Shown here piece by piece: positions 10,999-22,061 of a stretch of 64,000 nt of DNA. Source of the stretch: Dentipellis sp. KUC8613 (taxonomy: Eukaryota; Basidiomycota; Agaricomycetes; Russulales; Hericiaceae); assembly GCA_002286715.1 (NCBI GenBank), contig NSJX01000004.1:508253-572252 (forward strand), given 5' to 3'. How positions within the stretch are numbered: the first letter of the stretch is position 1; every line of letters begins with the position of its first letter. The position numbers and the translations under genes are program-made. Under the pieces are notes generated by a model. It had not been told where the DNA came from, did not search any database, and worked only from the letters and a program-made list of their open reading frames with translations.

Positions 10999-13095
10999 TC
11001 AAGAGCATAATCGCCGCTGGCCTTCCAACCCCGCCAGCAGCACATTCAACATCTCGCGGTTCGAGCGCACAAGCTCCAGCTCGCCATCCGCCAGGTCCTT
11101 CACAGTCGCCCACTCCGCCGCCGCGGCCCGAGCTGCGCACGCCATCTCCCACTTCTCGCACTCCACACGGACGGCCGCGGCTTTAAGCTGCATCGTGCCC
11201 TCGACGGCCATCTGCACGGCCTCCTGCACTGCGGCGTCGCGCATCGCGGTCGCCTGGCCCAGCTGGTCCTCCAGTGCGCGGATGCGCACGAGCTGCTCGT
11301 CCGACGCGCGGTCACGCGACTCGAGGCTGACGCGCAGCTGCTCCTCGACTGTCGTGACCTGCCGCGCGAGCTCGTCCGCCTCTCGGAGGCGCGCATCCTT
11401 CGACGACATGAGCTTCTGCTCCAGCGACTGGATCTGCCCCAGGCGCTCCTTCGCGATGTTCTCCATCGATGCCAGCTGCAGCCGGAGCATCATAACGACT
11501 GAAGCGTCCACAGTTGAACGCTCTGGCGTGGCCTGACCGTACTTTGCCGGCGAAGGTGTTACGTCGGGAAGAAGAACTTGGGAGATGGAACCATAGCCCG
11601 CCGGAGAGGGCAAGGCGCTCAGTGATGGGCTATCGGGAATATCGAGTTCAATGACACTGGGGACTGGCGAGGCAGCGCCCGAGAATGGCGCCGTCATGTC
11701 GGCGATCATGCTGTCGCCCTCGGCCTCACCAAGGCTTTGCTCACCAACAGCAAAAAGTTGATCCCAAGAAAGCAGGGAGCCTCGGTCATTTCCAGCACGC
11801 TTCGCTTTCGAAGGCGACTCATCGCGGGGTCGAGGATTCGGTGAGAGGTAGGACATGTTGGCACGGGTAGGAAGTGTAGTGGGGACGCGAGAGGGGGTCT
11901 CAGGAAGGCGGCTTGGTGCTCTGCCTGATGTTCGGAACCGGGGGACGGCAGGCGTTGGGGCAGTCGGAGAGATGACAGAACCAAGCAGGAAATCAACATC
12001 CCGCGCATCGAGACTGTCGGCGCTACTATCCGCCGTGAACGTTGATGTGGGCGTGCTCGGAGAGCCCTTCATCACGTTGCTACCTGGGGTCTTCTTCATG
12101 CGCCTTCCGAGAGGGGATTCTGCCTCTGCTCGGTGGGCCCCAGGATGACGAAGCGGGCTTCCATTCGTCCCGGTAGAACCAAGCCTTCCTTTCGCATCTC
12201 TGACAGGCGTAGGGGTCTGAGGAGTACGAGGGCTACGCACAGAACTAGAGGATGAAGATGACGAAGGTGGGCGGACGATAGCTGTAAAGTTGGGGGAGGT
12301 GATCTTCGACGTCTTCGCAGCTTTGGTAGGAAGCATGCTTGGCGAGTTCCTCGTGGGCGACGGAGTTTTCCGGGAAGGAACTTTAGACTTGCTGACAGGC
12401 GTAGGCGGGGAGACATTGATAGAAGTGTTGGTCTTCAGTGCTCTTTGAGGAAGAGGACTGATTGGCCTAGCAACCTTCTCCTGGGAAGAAGGAATGTCCA
12501 GCTTCGGCGGCGTCTTCTTGCCAGTCGGTGCATCTTGTTTTGCGTCGTCCGAGCTGCTGCTCAGGCGACGTCGAGTAGAGGGGCGGGTGGGAGATGGAGG
12601 CTTGGCCGGTGGCTCACCAAGCTGGGACTTGGGTCTGTATTTGGGTAGCGCGGAGGAGGAACTGGTTGGGGGGTTTCGCGGGCGGAGAGTCGCCTTCCTG
12701 TTGGCCGTAACGGACGGCTTTGGGCTGGAAGACCTGGTTGGTTTGAGAACACCGTCCTCAGAAACGGAGTCCGAGTTGGTCTTGGCGATGATGGCGGACT
12801 GGCGGCGAGAGGCGCGGGTGATAGTCGCGCTGCCGCTGGCTGGAGTGGCGTCCTTGGGTGCGATTGAGGATGGCTTTTCGCCCATAGATGGACGAGAGCG
12901 TGCGGTACCGGACTGCATAACAGCGACAGCACTGAGACGACGAGAACTGTTCTCCTTGGACTTCTTGGAGCCCTTGTCGGAGTCCTTGTTCATAACGTCG
13001 GCGAGGGCCTTGCCAACGGAGGCAAGGTTGAGGGAGTAACGAGAAGAGGACCTCGCTGAGGACCTGGTGACGCGGGGGGGATGGTCTGTGGGCAT
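10999..13095 (-). CDS. S/T-P-rich coiled-coil protein with KEN box, unknown
   Basis: Single-exon frame of 698 codons, not recognised as a named protein. I chose the start at MPTDHPPRVTRSSARSSSR; an in-frame ATG at 13191 would add 32 residues. The N-terminal region is basic and Ser-rich and contains KSKENSSRR, a KEN motif at residues 47-49, with RYSL at 19-22 as a possible weak D-box. The middle is disordered and dense in SP/TP sites (RKTPSPTRNSPS, RSPRTPQTPTPV, MKGSPSTPTSTF). The last 150 residues, from about VVMMLRLQLASMENIAKER to the end, are a strong coiled coil. KEN box, CDK-type sites and coiled coil suggest a cell-cycle-regulated, perhaps spindle or kinetochore, protein next to KNL1. 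This is inference only. Confidence 0.75.
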   Translation of the reverse strand: MPTDHPPRVTRSSARSSSRYSLNLASVGKALADVMNKDSDKGSKKSKENSSRRLSAVAVMQSGTARSRPSMGEKPSSIAPKDATPASGSATITRASRRQSAIIAKTNSDSVSEDGVLKPTRSSSPKPSVTANRKATLRPRNPPTSSSSALPKYRPKSQLGEPPAKPPSPTRPSTRRRLSSSSDDAKQDAPTGKKTPPKLDIPSSQEKVARPISPLPQRALKTNTSINVSPPTPVSKSKVPSRKTPSPTRNSPSMLPTKAAKTSKITSPNFTAIVRPPSSSSSSSSVRSPRTPQTPTPVRDAKGRLGSTGTNGSPLRHPGAHRAEAESPLGRRMKKTPGSNVMKGSPSTPTSTFTADSSADSLDARDVDFLLGSVISPTAPTPAVPRFRTSGRAPSRLPETPSRVPTTLPTRANMSYLSPNPRPRDESPSKAKRAGNDRGSLLSWDQLFAVGEQSLGEAEGDSMIADMTAPFSGAASPVPSVIELDIPDSPSLSALPSPAGYGSISQVLLPDVTPSPAKYGQATPERSTVDASVVMMLRLQLASMENIAKERLGQIQSLEQKLMSSKDARLREADELARQVTTVEEQLRVSLESRDRASDEQLVRIRALEDQLGQATAMRDAAVQEAVQMAVEGTMQLKAAAVRVECEKWEMACAARAAAAEWATVKDLADGELELVRSNREMLNVLLAGLEGQRRLCS

Positions 13096-13319
13096 GGTGG
13101 AGGGGGTATAACATGCAGAGGCTGGAGGTCCGAGACGCGTGCGTTGGTTCAAGTTGTTGCCTTGAACACGATCCGGTCGTCGGGATGCCACCCGGCTCTT
13201 TCCTTATCCGGCCTGTTTGGCTCTGTTGCCCTTACGCGACGCGCCGTGTCCCGTGCTCTCGTCGCCCTGCCGCCTGACCCAGACGCGTTCTCCGAATTTA
13301 TGTCCGTCTAATACTGTAG

Positions 13320-15173
13320 CTACCACATAAATCGCACTCCACCTTCCCTATCCTTGTACAAGAAAACGTACATCGTCGCCGCGTTGATCGCTGCGTACCA
13401 CCCCCCTTCCAGAAACAGTCCCCACGTAGGCATGTCCACCACTTGCGCTCGCAGCAGGATGTAGGTTACGAGGAAGTAGCGAGGCTCCAACAGGGGTGTT
13501 GGAAGGAGGATCGGGAGCGTACATACCGGAAGCAGCAACGTCTGCAGCAGCGTCTGGTCGCGGCCTGTAGTCCGATGGTCAGTATCCGAACCTCCCCGGA
13601 TCTGCGATGCATCTTACCGACACGCAAGAACCACGCCCACGCGCAGGCAATGTAGCCCGGCACAAACAAGTATGGCACGATAGGGTGGAGCATGAAGACC
13701 CGTCGCCATACGTAGAAGGTGTAATGGCGATTGTCGGAGAGCAAGAAGGGGTGGTGGATCCTGCGGCCCACGAGTCAACGGCCAACGTCCCCGAATGCAC
13801 AGTCCATGAATATACACGTACGTGAAGAGGTTGATAGTGACACACATCACAGCAGATACTATCGCGGTAGCAAATTTTCGCCTGATCGGCAGATTCAGAT
13901 CGAGGGCGGAACACGCCAATGCAACGAGCACGCACCTCCAGCTACCAAACATTCTCCACCAAATCTCGCGCACAGTCTTCCGTACTCCACCAGGGTCACT
14001 GAAAAGCACTGGCCACCCAATCATCGTTGCGAATGCAACAAAGTAGTACAGCTGTGGAACGTGGAAGGAGGGGACATGGTTCGACTTGTCACCTGCGAGT
14101 CCATCAGCGCATGTTTCGAGCGTTGAGGGGATCAATCGCGTACCTAGCACGATGCCGCCATTCCAGAATACGAAGCCCCCAAACGCGACAAGCACCAATG
14201 CATATGGGACGAAAGCGAGGATAATGTCAGGCAGCACTCGAACCCCGCTTAAGACTGATCGAACGAGGTCGGCTGACCGACCAACAGTAATTTCCCCATA
14301 CTTGAGTCATCGAGTCTCCTTCGGATAGGCGTGAGGGCACATACCAGGTGTAGCTGCTAAAGCTGGAGGATCATGGAGCTTAGCCGGTGGGGGAGCATCC
14401 CTGACTGGTCGCCTGAAGCGCAGGTACATGAGTTGGCTAGACGCATACGCGTATAAAACCCAAATGACGTTCGTCTGACGGAAAGTGCAGCTGATGACGC
14501 CTAACTGACATTCTGGCGTTGGTCAGAGCCCTCGTGTATCAGGAGAAATAAATGTTTACACACCAGGGCCGCCAACCAGTGCTTGCCTTGTGTAGATGCG
14601 ACGATAGTCAGAACAACAGATAATAGTCCTGGAATTTCGGTGTAATAAAGGAACCCGAAGAACCAGGCAATTGGAAACGCAGAGGCGACCACCGCATCAA
14701 GAGTTGGTACGAAGGGGGATGGTGGGGGGCGGATGCGTTGGTGGTAGCAGTAGAGTCGCGTCAACGCGAACGGGAGGAGAAGGAGTGTGAGAAGGGGAGT
14801 CAAACGCAGCGTCGGGAGCTTGCATTTGAAGAGAAAGACCGCCTTGAAGAGGATGCTCAGAACATAACTGCCTGCCAGCTCAGGCGCGCGCCAATTGACA
14901 GCCAGACGGAGAGAACACGTACAGTCCGGGAGGAGTGGTAATTTTGGGGTCCCAGTGCGACCAGTTTCCCGCACAGTATTCCTGAACCTGCGGGACATGG
15001 AAGGGCTCATCCTAAGAGTGCACAGGAGGGTAAGCATACGGCTGCATGTATATCATTGTCCAACGCACCATGTAAGGTTCCGTGACCTGGGTGTTCAGCT
15101 CCTTCAGCGTCACCACCGACAGTGTGGCAAATATCACATAGGCAGTCGCCCCAAAGCCAGACTCGTTCGCCAT
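13320..15173 (-). CDS. ALG10: ALG10 alpha-1,2-glucosyltransferase
   Basis: ER membrane enzyme that adds the third, terminal glucose to the dolichol-linked N-glycan precursor from dolichyl-phosphate-glucose. Exon 1 begins [18 protein letters not shown] (a membrane segment) and ends at EPYM. The next small exons give DEPFHVPQ, then [22 protein letters not shown], the hallmark ALG10 luminal block. Many membrane segments follow ([47 protein letters not shown]), then the conserved [18 protein letters not shown] and a C-terminus with [15 protein letters not shown]. Multiple short introns; one tiny exon encodes only DEPFHVPQ. The stop lies at 13320-13322. Confidence 0.9.
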
Positions 15174-15749
15174 GGCGGCGAGAGGTTACGTTCAAGATGT
15201 GTTGCAGACGTGTTCAGAACTACTGCAATGATATCAGTGACGGCACCCAAAAGGCGGCGCAGCCACTGCGACTCCTGCGACGGTCCAGCAAGGAGCTGAC
15301 AATCACTGATCGCAACCGTTGTCGTGACTGATATTTACTAGAGCTGCAGCCCTTCGTACGACCCTCTGGGATGGCCTTCGTTCACTTTGCGGTACGAGAG
15401 GGTGCTGGACTGGTGAGCGCTGAACGTCGTTATGGATCATGTGCGCGGGGCCAAAGTTATACGGCCCATCAGCTATTTTCCCTTCCATTGACACACTCTG
15501 ACAAGTATGGTAGCTATCGCACCAGTCCGTCCTCCCCACTTATCAGAGGCGGTGATACCCAGTTCTCAAACCGAGCGCTAGAAGAAAAGCCTTCACAGTC
15601 GGACCTGCGTGGCCGCGTCCCTAGGATCTGAATGACTCGTCGCTCAAGAGCCTTGTTGGTGCATAAAACCATCCATCCATCTGTCCATACTGCCAGTGAC
15701 TCCCACCGACATCACTGGTACTGCTAACGGAGTCGACACGCCAGTGATC
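15174..15749. other. Divergent ALG10/GNAT intergenic region
   Basis: This 576-bp gap lies between divergent start codons and should contain both promoters. Open frames of 70-90 codons on both strands lack splice context or recognisable domains. No repeat or RNA gene was seen. Confidence 0.5.
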
Positions 15750-16550
15750 ATGCCTCCCCAATACCACCCTCTCCAGATTCATGAGCGCACCGGCGAACCC
15801 TACCTGCGCCTCCCGGCCCCGCACTCAAACATCATCATCACGCCTCTGCGCCCTTCCGACGCTACAGGCATGGTAGAAGCCCTCAACGACCCCGCCATCT
15901 ACCAGTGGCTCAGCGGCCCGGCGTTCCCATACCTGCCGACACATGCGGAGTGGTGGATAAACCAGGTGCAGCCGGTGGAGACCGCCGCATGGAAGGAGCT
16001 GCAGGAGGGGGATGCCGATGCCCCGCTCAAGATCGTCGGGTATTGTCCGGTCAGTGCCATTCGGGAGCAGCTGGACGACGGCACGGAGGTATACTTGGGC
16101 AGTGCGGATTTCAAGCGACATGATTACATAGACATCGTCGATCTCGAGGAGCGAGCGAGGCTGAAGGCGGAGAACGATGCGAAGGAAGCCGGCGATCCGA
16201 CTATCATCTGGTCTTTTGGAGGTGAGTGCTTCTCGATGGCGCAATGCATGTTTTCAGGCCGTAATTAAACCTATACTTTTGCAGACTGGATCTCGCCGAA
16301 AGCCCACGGAAGAGGGATCATGACTGCGGTCATCCGGACGCTCATGCAAGAGTGGGGTGTGCCGAGGATGGGTATCCGGTATATGCTGCCTGTCCTTTTC
16401 GTAGGGAACGTCGGCAGTTTGAGGGTGTTCGAGAAGAACGGGTTCGTACTGGCGAAGACTATCGAAGGCATCGTGGATTTTCCGGCGAAGGGTGCATTCC
16501 CCGCAGAAAAGCGAGCATTGCATTTCATGGAGTGGAAGGCTGACGTGTGA
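15750..16550 (+). CDS. GNAT-family N-acetyltransferase
   Basis: Acetyl-CoA-dependent acetyltransferase of the GNAT fold; substrate unknown. Two exons (15750-16221 and 16285-16550) give 245 residues; the intron splits GGA-G/AC so the junction reads SFGDWISPKAHGRGI. ITPLRPSDATGMVEALNDP is the N-terminal beta-alpha unit, WWINQVQP follows, and KAHGRGIMTAVIRTLM is the acetyl-CoA pyrophosphate-binding motif A (Q/RxxGxG/A-like HGRGI). SLRVFEKNGFVLAKTIEG is the typical motif B helix and strand. I start at MPPQYHPL rather than at an in-frame ATG 54 bp upstream, because family members begin near here and the extra 18 residues look non-conserved. The single-protein RimJ/RimL-like layout suggests a small-molecule or N-terminal substrate. 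Confidence 0.85.
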
Positions 16551-16685
16551 TAAGTTGGACTCTTTAATTTGTACAATTTTTGTCTTCTGTGTACATGTCT
16601 ACTGGAACATAGTTGTACATTTCAGCAACGTCGCAGAACTAGTCCCGGACATAGTTCAGCAGGTCATCGATTTTGCGCACGATAT

Positions 16686-18079
16686 TTACGCGTCAACAAG
16701 TTCGAGACCTTCGAGAGCGGGAATCGGCCTCTCAGCTTGAGGAGTAATGCGGGCGCCGTGACGACGCTCCTTGGACTCGCCGTAGTCGAGGATAGCAGAC
16801 TATAGTCACCAAATTAGTACAGACTCACAGGCACAGACCGAGCTGGATCGACATACGTGAGCAGTGACGCGGTTGTCCCACACAGCGACGGTGTTCGGCT
16901 TCCACTTCAGGCGAGTCTGGTTGTCGCCACTCTTGTCAATGAAGTCGAACAGGAAGTTCAGGATATTCTCTGTGATCTCACACCGTCAGAAATTCCACTA
17001 GATCACCGGCACAAGAGACATTTTCGTACCAGACTCTTCCTTCTTGAGGCCGACGATACGACGGGTAAATTGCCTGTTCACAAAGAGGGCCTCCTCGCCG
17101 GTGACGGGGTGGCGTCTGACCACGGGGTGGACGTTCTCCACAGGTTCCCTCCGCACCACACCGCCTCGCTTGCCGGTGCGCGAGAAGTTGGCTTGCTCGA
17201 TGCCAGAGTGAACGGCCTTCAGGGTGCGCAGGAACGCGACGAATTGCGGTGACAATTTCCTCAGCGTCGACACCTGGGAGGTGAACAAGGTGTCCCCTCC
17301 CGTGGTCGGCTGCGCCAAGAGGAAGAACGTCGTCAAGCCAGGCGGCTGGAGCTCGTACGAGACATCGGAGTGCCAGACGGTGGGAGTGACGCTATCGTCC
17401 AGCTCGTAGTTGAACGTGGTGTTGGCGTCCCTAAAGGATGTTATTGTGAGATTGAGCTCATCCCATGTGGCTCTGAGAAAACACGCACTTGTATACGAGG
17501 TGAAGTTCCGGGTATCCCTTAGGGTGCCCTGACGTAGGGTGGACGTGCAGCCTAAAAAGCTTGGTTTGTATCCGAACAAAAAGAGCACGCGTATGGAACC
17601 TACCGGCCAAAGTGCCTGCCCCATTCCAAATAGAATTCGGGACTGCTATCAATGAATTCCTGTTGGTCCCTGAAGATGACGAGGCCTCTTCGGGCAACCT
17701 GGAAATCCAATTTCAAGTGAGCAAAAGACAATAAGACAGATTTCCTGGAATGGAATACCTCAAGCGCCAGCTGATCTCTTCCGGCGCTATCGAGCCGAGC
17801 TAGGTTGACACCGTGAACCTCGGTACCCAACCTCGGAGTCAACTCGACAACGCTGGTGGCATTGTCAAGGAATGAACGCGGGTTCGGGTGGGTGAGGGCG
17901 CGAGCTGCAGGGTCGACATGCTCGAAGGGAGTGAGCGGCGGGTATGTGTCCGCAGAAAAGAAAGGAAGGAGATGCGTGTATCTGTACGCTTCTTCTGATG
18001 GCGCTTCGCCATCGCCGGTGTTTGAACGAAGAGCGAGTGTGGGGAGGGACTGGGTTATTGTCTCGACAGTTGTCGCCAT
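16686..18079 (-). CDS. TauD/TfdA-type 2-oxoglutarate dioxygenase
   Basis: Non-heme Fe(II)/2-oxoglutarate dioxygenase of the taurine/sulfonate (TauD/TfdA) family. After a variable N-terminus starting MATTVETITQSLPTLAL comes ELTPRLGTEVHGVNLARL, the conserved family opening. ARRGLVIFRDQQEFID and GRHFGRLHVHPTSGHPKGYP follow. The iron ligands are visible as H and D in TVWHSDVSYE and the distal His in WDNRVTAH; RRHGARITPQ supplies the Arg that binds 2-oxoglutarate. GGDTLFTSQ is the expected block between them. About six short introns; the stop is at 16686-16688 after LEGLELVDA. In fungi this family is linked to using sulfonates or related acids, but the substrate cannot be read from sequence. It diverges from an OPT transporter across 888 bp. 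Confidence 0.92.
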
Positions 18080-18967
18080 GGCGCCAAGCTCGATATGCGG
18101 TATGTTCGCACTTACCACTGGTCAGACATTTCGTATTTATCTGGTATGTTCAGCGGCAGGGATATCGCCATCCAGGGGGGCAAAAACGCCATCGCATGCA
18201 ATGGGAGCGTCAGCGATGTGGTCAGCTGCAGAGCTGCCTGGGTCTCCTCATGAGAGTTGCGCAACATATGGAGACCGTCACGCCGCTCCGTTCCTTCAGT
18301 CCGGCAAGATAAGATATCGGGTTTCCCCGACAAGGTAACGTGGATGGATTTGGAAACAGGGTATCGCCGAGACACGTCAATCGATCTTCTCCTGGCCTTA
18401 TTGTCTTTGCACCTCCTCATGACCATGAACAAGACAATTAGCCTCCCTGTGCACCTCGATGTTTCAGTCTTCGCGCTCATGCGCCTCTTCCTAAACGGTA
18501 CTCAGTTTCGTCACTGATTCCTGTCTCAGGGCCAGGTTTTGGTCGTATCCGGCCAAGATGCGGACAGAGTAACGAAACCCCTCCTTCCTTGAGCTAGTTT
18601 TGAGGCATGCTGCTTCGTCTCATCATTGCAGGTGCATTTCCTATCAAAAATGACAGCACCGGATGCACTGGGCATCATGCGCTTCTCATATCCCTTTTGT
18701 GAGTGTCGCTCAGTTCTTATTGTCTTGCACCCTGTCTCGAAGGTTTCTCCCATCGGACGCCTTGATTTCGGGGACATCGGTACCTCGACTAACCCATAAC
18801 AATTGGCTCGACGTGAGTGCTGGGAGACAGCACTGCAGGACGATTACAAAAGGCCGCCCGACGCAGATGCCTTCCTCCATTCGCGCCCGCCCTTCCTCTC
18901 CCTCTTCTCTTTGGCTACTTCGACCGCCTGGTTGCCGGATATCTCGATTAGCTAAGGATATTCCACC
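18080..18967. other. Divergent TauD/OPT intergenic region
   Basis: This 888-bp region separates the start codons of the dioxygenase and the transporter. Frames of 80-200 codons overlap it but run into the known genes or lack splice logic. I see no repeat or RNA gene. It should contain both promoters. Confidence 0.5.
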
Positions 18968-21745
18968 ATGGAGGACAAGTACATCGACACAACAGTGTCG
19001 GCCAACGAGGCCGCCCTCAGGCATCGGAGGTCCCTTCCGGATGTCCCTCAGGACATCGAAGAAGATGAACTCATGGCCCACTTCAACGACCCGAACTACG
19101 ACTTTGCGACAGCCAGCACTACCGCTGGGTCCACGATGGATACGGTAGAACTTGGCAGGAAGCCCGCGGGTCGCTGGTCGAGCTTGTCGATGTCCGCTGC
19201 TACGGATGCCGACACGGAGTCTTCGAGTCAGTGGGAGGCTTCGCGTGCCGCGGAGTCGAAGGCCAATCTTCCGTCGGAGATCACTACTTATGACGAGTGA
19301 GTTATACCTTCTTCGCATCGGAAACTTTTCTCATAATTCGCCAGCGAGTCGCCTTACCCCGAAGTGCGAGCTGCCGTCTCCAATACAGATGACCCTAGCA
19401 TGCCCGTCAATACGTTTCGTATGTGAGTGCTCAAGTATCATTGATGAAGATGGAGTGCTGATGATCGTTTAGGTGGCTCATCGGAATCATTTTCTCAGCC
19501 GTCATTCCTGCTTTCAACACCATTTTTTATCTTCGATGTACGTGCTTCTGCGCGGCTTCCTTCTTTTTCGAAGCTGACACCTTCGCAGATCCCAGCGTTA
19601 TCATCAACGCCCTCTTCATTCAATTGGTCACCCTCCCCTGTGGAAAGCTACTTGAAAAAATCCTCCCCACGTGGCGCGTCTCCGTGTTCGGGTACGGCAT
19701 GTCACTGAACCCGGGGCCGTTCAACATCAAGGAGCACACTCTCATTTCGGTGATGGCGAACGTTGTCGTCTACGGCGCGCCCATTACAGACGTCATTGCG
19801 ACGCAAGAGATGTTCTACAACCAGCCCTGGGCCATCGGCCGACAGTTCGTCATCGGTCTCGCCATCCAGCTGATCGGTTTTTCCTTCGCTGGCATGGTGC
19901 GCCAGTTCCTTGTCTGGCCTTCCAGCATGATCTGGCCCGGTGTTCTCGTTCGCTCCGCGCTGCTCAACACAATGCACAAGAATTACGGAAAGAAGGAGAC
20001 GAAGCACATCTCGCGTGAGAAGTTCCTTTTCCTCGCCTGCTTGTGCAGCTTTGTCTGGTACTGGGTTCCCGGCTTTTTGTGGACCGGTTTGAGCGTCTTC
20101 AACTGGGTCTGCTGGATCGCGCCCAACAATGTTGTGGTCAACAGTTTGTTCGGATACGTCTCAGGCTTGGGTATGGGCTTCTTCACCTTCGACTGGGCTA
20201 TGATTTCGTATATCGGAAGCCCCCTTGTCGTCCCTGTAGGTCTTTCCTGGCGCTTATTTTCTCCATATTTACTGACAACTTGCCGCAGTGGTGGGCACAA
20301 GTCAATGCCTTTGTTTCGTTCGTGTTCTGGATCTGGTTTATTATTCCTATCCTCTGGGCCAAGAACGTCTTCTACGCCAAATTCATGCCCATTTCGACGC
20401 CGCAGTCTTTCGACAACACCGGCATGCCCTACAACGTCACCAACATCATCACAGATGGCGTTTTCGACCAGGAGAAGTACAAGCAGTACTCTCCGATGTA
20501 TCTTTCCATCACTTTCGCCATCACGTACGGCACAGTCTTCGCCTCTTACACTGCCGTTGTTGTCCATACTTTCCGTAAGCCCTTCCGTCTGTCACTTTTC
20601 TCCACCATCACTCATAGCGCCTCCAGTCTGGTACCGCCGCGACATTGTTCGCCAGTTCCGCCGCACTCTCGGCGATGAGCGCGACGTGCACTCTCGCTTG
20701 ATGAAGGCCTACCCCGAAGTCCCGCGCTACTGGTACGGTGCTCTCGGGATCATCTCCTTCGTACTCGGCATCGTCGGTAACGAGATCTGCAACACGAAGC
20801 TTCCCGTCTGGGGCTACATCATAGGCCTGCTCATCGCTGTCGTCTTCATCATCCCGCTCGGCATGGTCCAGGCCATCACCAATCAGCTGTTCACGCTGAA
20901 CGTCCTCGCCGAGGTGGTCTCCGGCTACATGCTCCCCGGCCGCCCGCTGGCGACGATGGTCTTCAAGCAGTTCACGCATACCACGACTCAGCAGACGCTC
21001 TACTTTGTCAGCGACCTCAAGATGGGCCACTACATGAAGGTGCCGCCGCGCATGATGTTCGTGGGGCAGGTCATTGCATCCATTGTTGCGGTCTTCTCTT
21101 CCATTGCGGCGCAGCAGTGGGCCTTCACAAATATCCGCGGCATCTGCACTCCCGGACAGGAGGACATGTTCACATGCCCTGGGCTTTTGACGTTCGGTAC
21201 GGCCTCGCTTATCTGGGGTGGAATCGGCCCACAGAGGCTTTTCGGTCCTGGGACGATGTAAGTTCCATGCTTCCCATGGCGACGATCCCATACTCACAAT
21301 TTTACACAGTTACTACCCGCTCGTCTGGTTCTTCCTCATCGGCGCAGTCCTTCCCATCCCGGCGTACTTCATGGCGAAGCGCTTCCCGCGCTCGGCTTGG
21401 CGCTACGTACACATGCCCGTCGCCCTCAACGCGCTATCCCAGGTCCCTCCCGGGACGGGCATCAACTTCTCATCGTGGATCATCGTGGGGGCCATCTTCC
21501 AGTGGTTCATGCGCCGCCGCCACTTCCGCTGGTGGATGCGCTACAACTACCTGCTCTCGTCCGGCCTGGACGCGGGCGTGATCTTCGGGCTCATCTTCAT
21601 CTTCTTCTGCGTGCAGTTGCCGAAGAACATGATCACGCTGAATTGGTGGGGGAACACCGTGTGGCAGAATACGGCGGACGCGCAAGGGATTCCTCTTGCG
21701 ATCGTCCCGCCAGGGCAGACTTTCGGTCCGACCACTTGGTCGTGA
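18968..21745 (+). CDS. Oligopeptide transporter (OPT family)
   Basis: Proton-coupled plasma-membrane importer of small peptides or glutathione-like compounds. The start has a strong context (CCACCATGG). A cytosolic N-terminus of about 110 residues (MEDKYIDTTVSANEAAL) precedes SPYPEVRAAVS, the OPT signature. Then come NTFRMWLIGIIFSAVIPAFN, the conserved SLNPGPFNIKEH, and roughly a dozen further membrane segments. Conserved loops include WRYVHMPVALNAL, PPGTGINFSSWIIVG and HFRWWMRYNYLLSSGLDAG, all typical of OPT C-terminal halves. The end reads PPGQTFGPTTWS. Introns are few and short (near 19299, 19424, 19540, 20236, 20575 and 21260). Length, near 800 residues, fits the family. Its divergent TauD neighbour could act on an imported compound, but that is unproven. 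Confidence 0.95.
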
Positions 21746-22061
21746 GGGGGTATCGGGTAGAGCCAGGGCGTATATATTATTCTTCACGTTCCGCATTGTA
21801 TTATTCTTCAGTTAGGAGGGTACTGGTACTTACCCCACATGACGATTCTCTGCACGACATCCTTTTGTATCAGTACTGTACCTGGACCTTTGCAATAACA
21901 GACGCTTTCAAACGCGAAACCTTCACACTTCCACGCGCGAAATTCAAGACTGGGGCGGCCAGCCTTCAAAATGAGGACACGTTCTCATACACGAACGAAA
22001 CGAACAAATAAACAAGGGAGATTCAGCGAGAACACAGCAAAAAGTACAGTAGAGGATGTGT

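Noticed and set aside
12494..13039. 181-codon plus-strand frame
   Set aside because: Antisense to the coiled-coil protein's low-complexity coding region.
13096..13191. Upstream ATG adding 32 residues to the coiled-coil protein
   Set aside because: The downstream start (MPTDHPPRVTRSS) looks like the better-conserved beginning; the choice remains open but is not listed as a separate feature.
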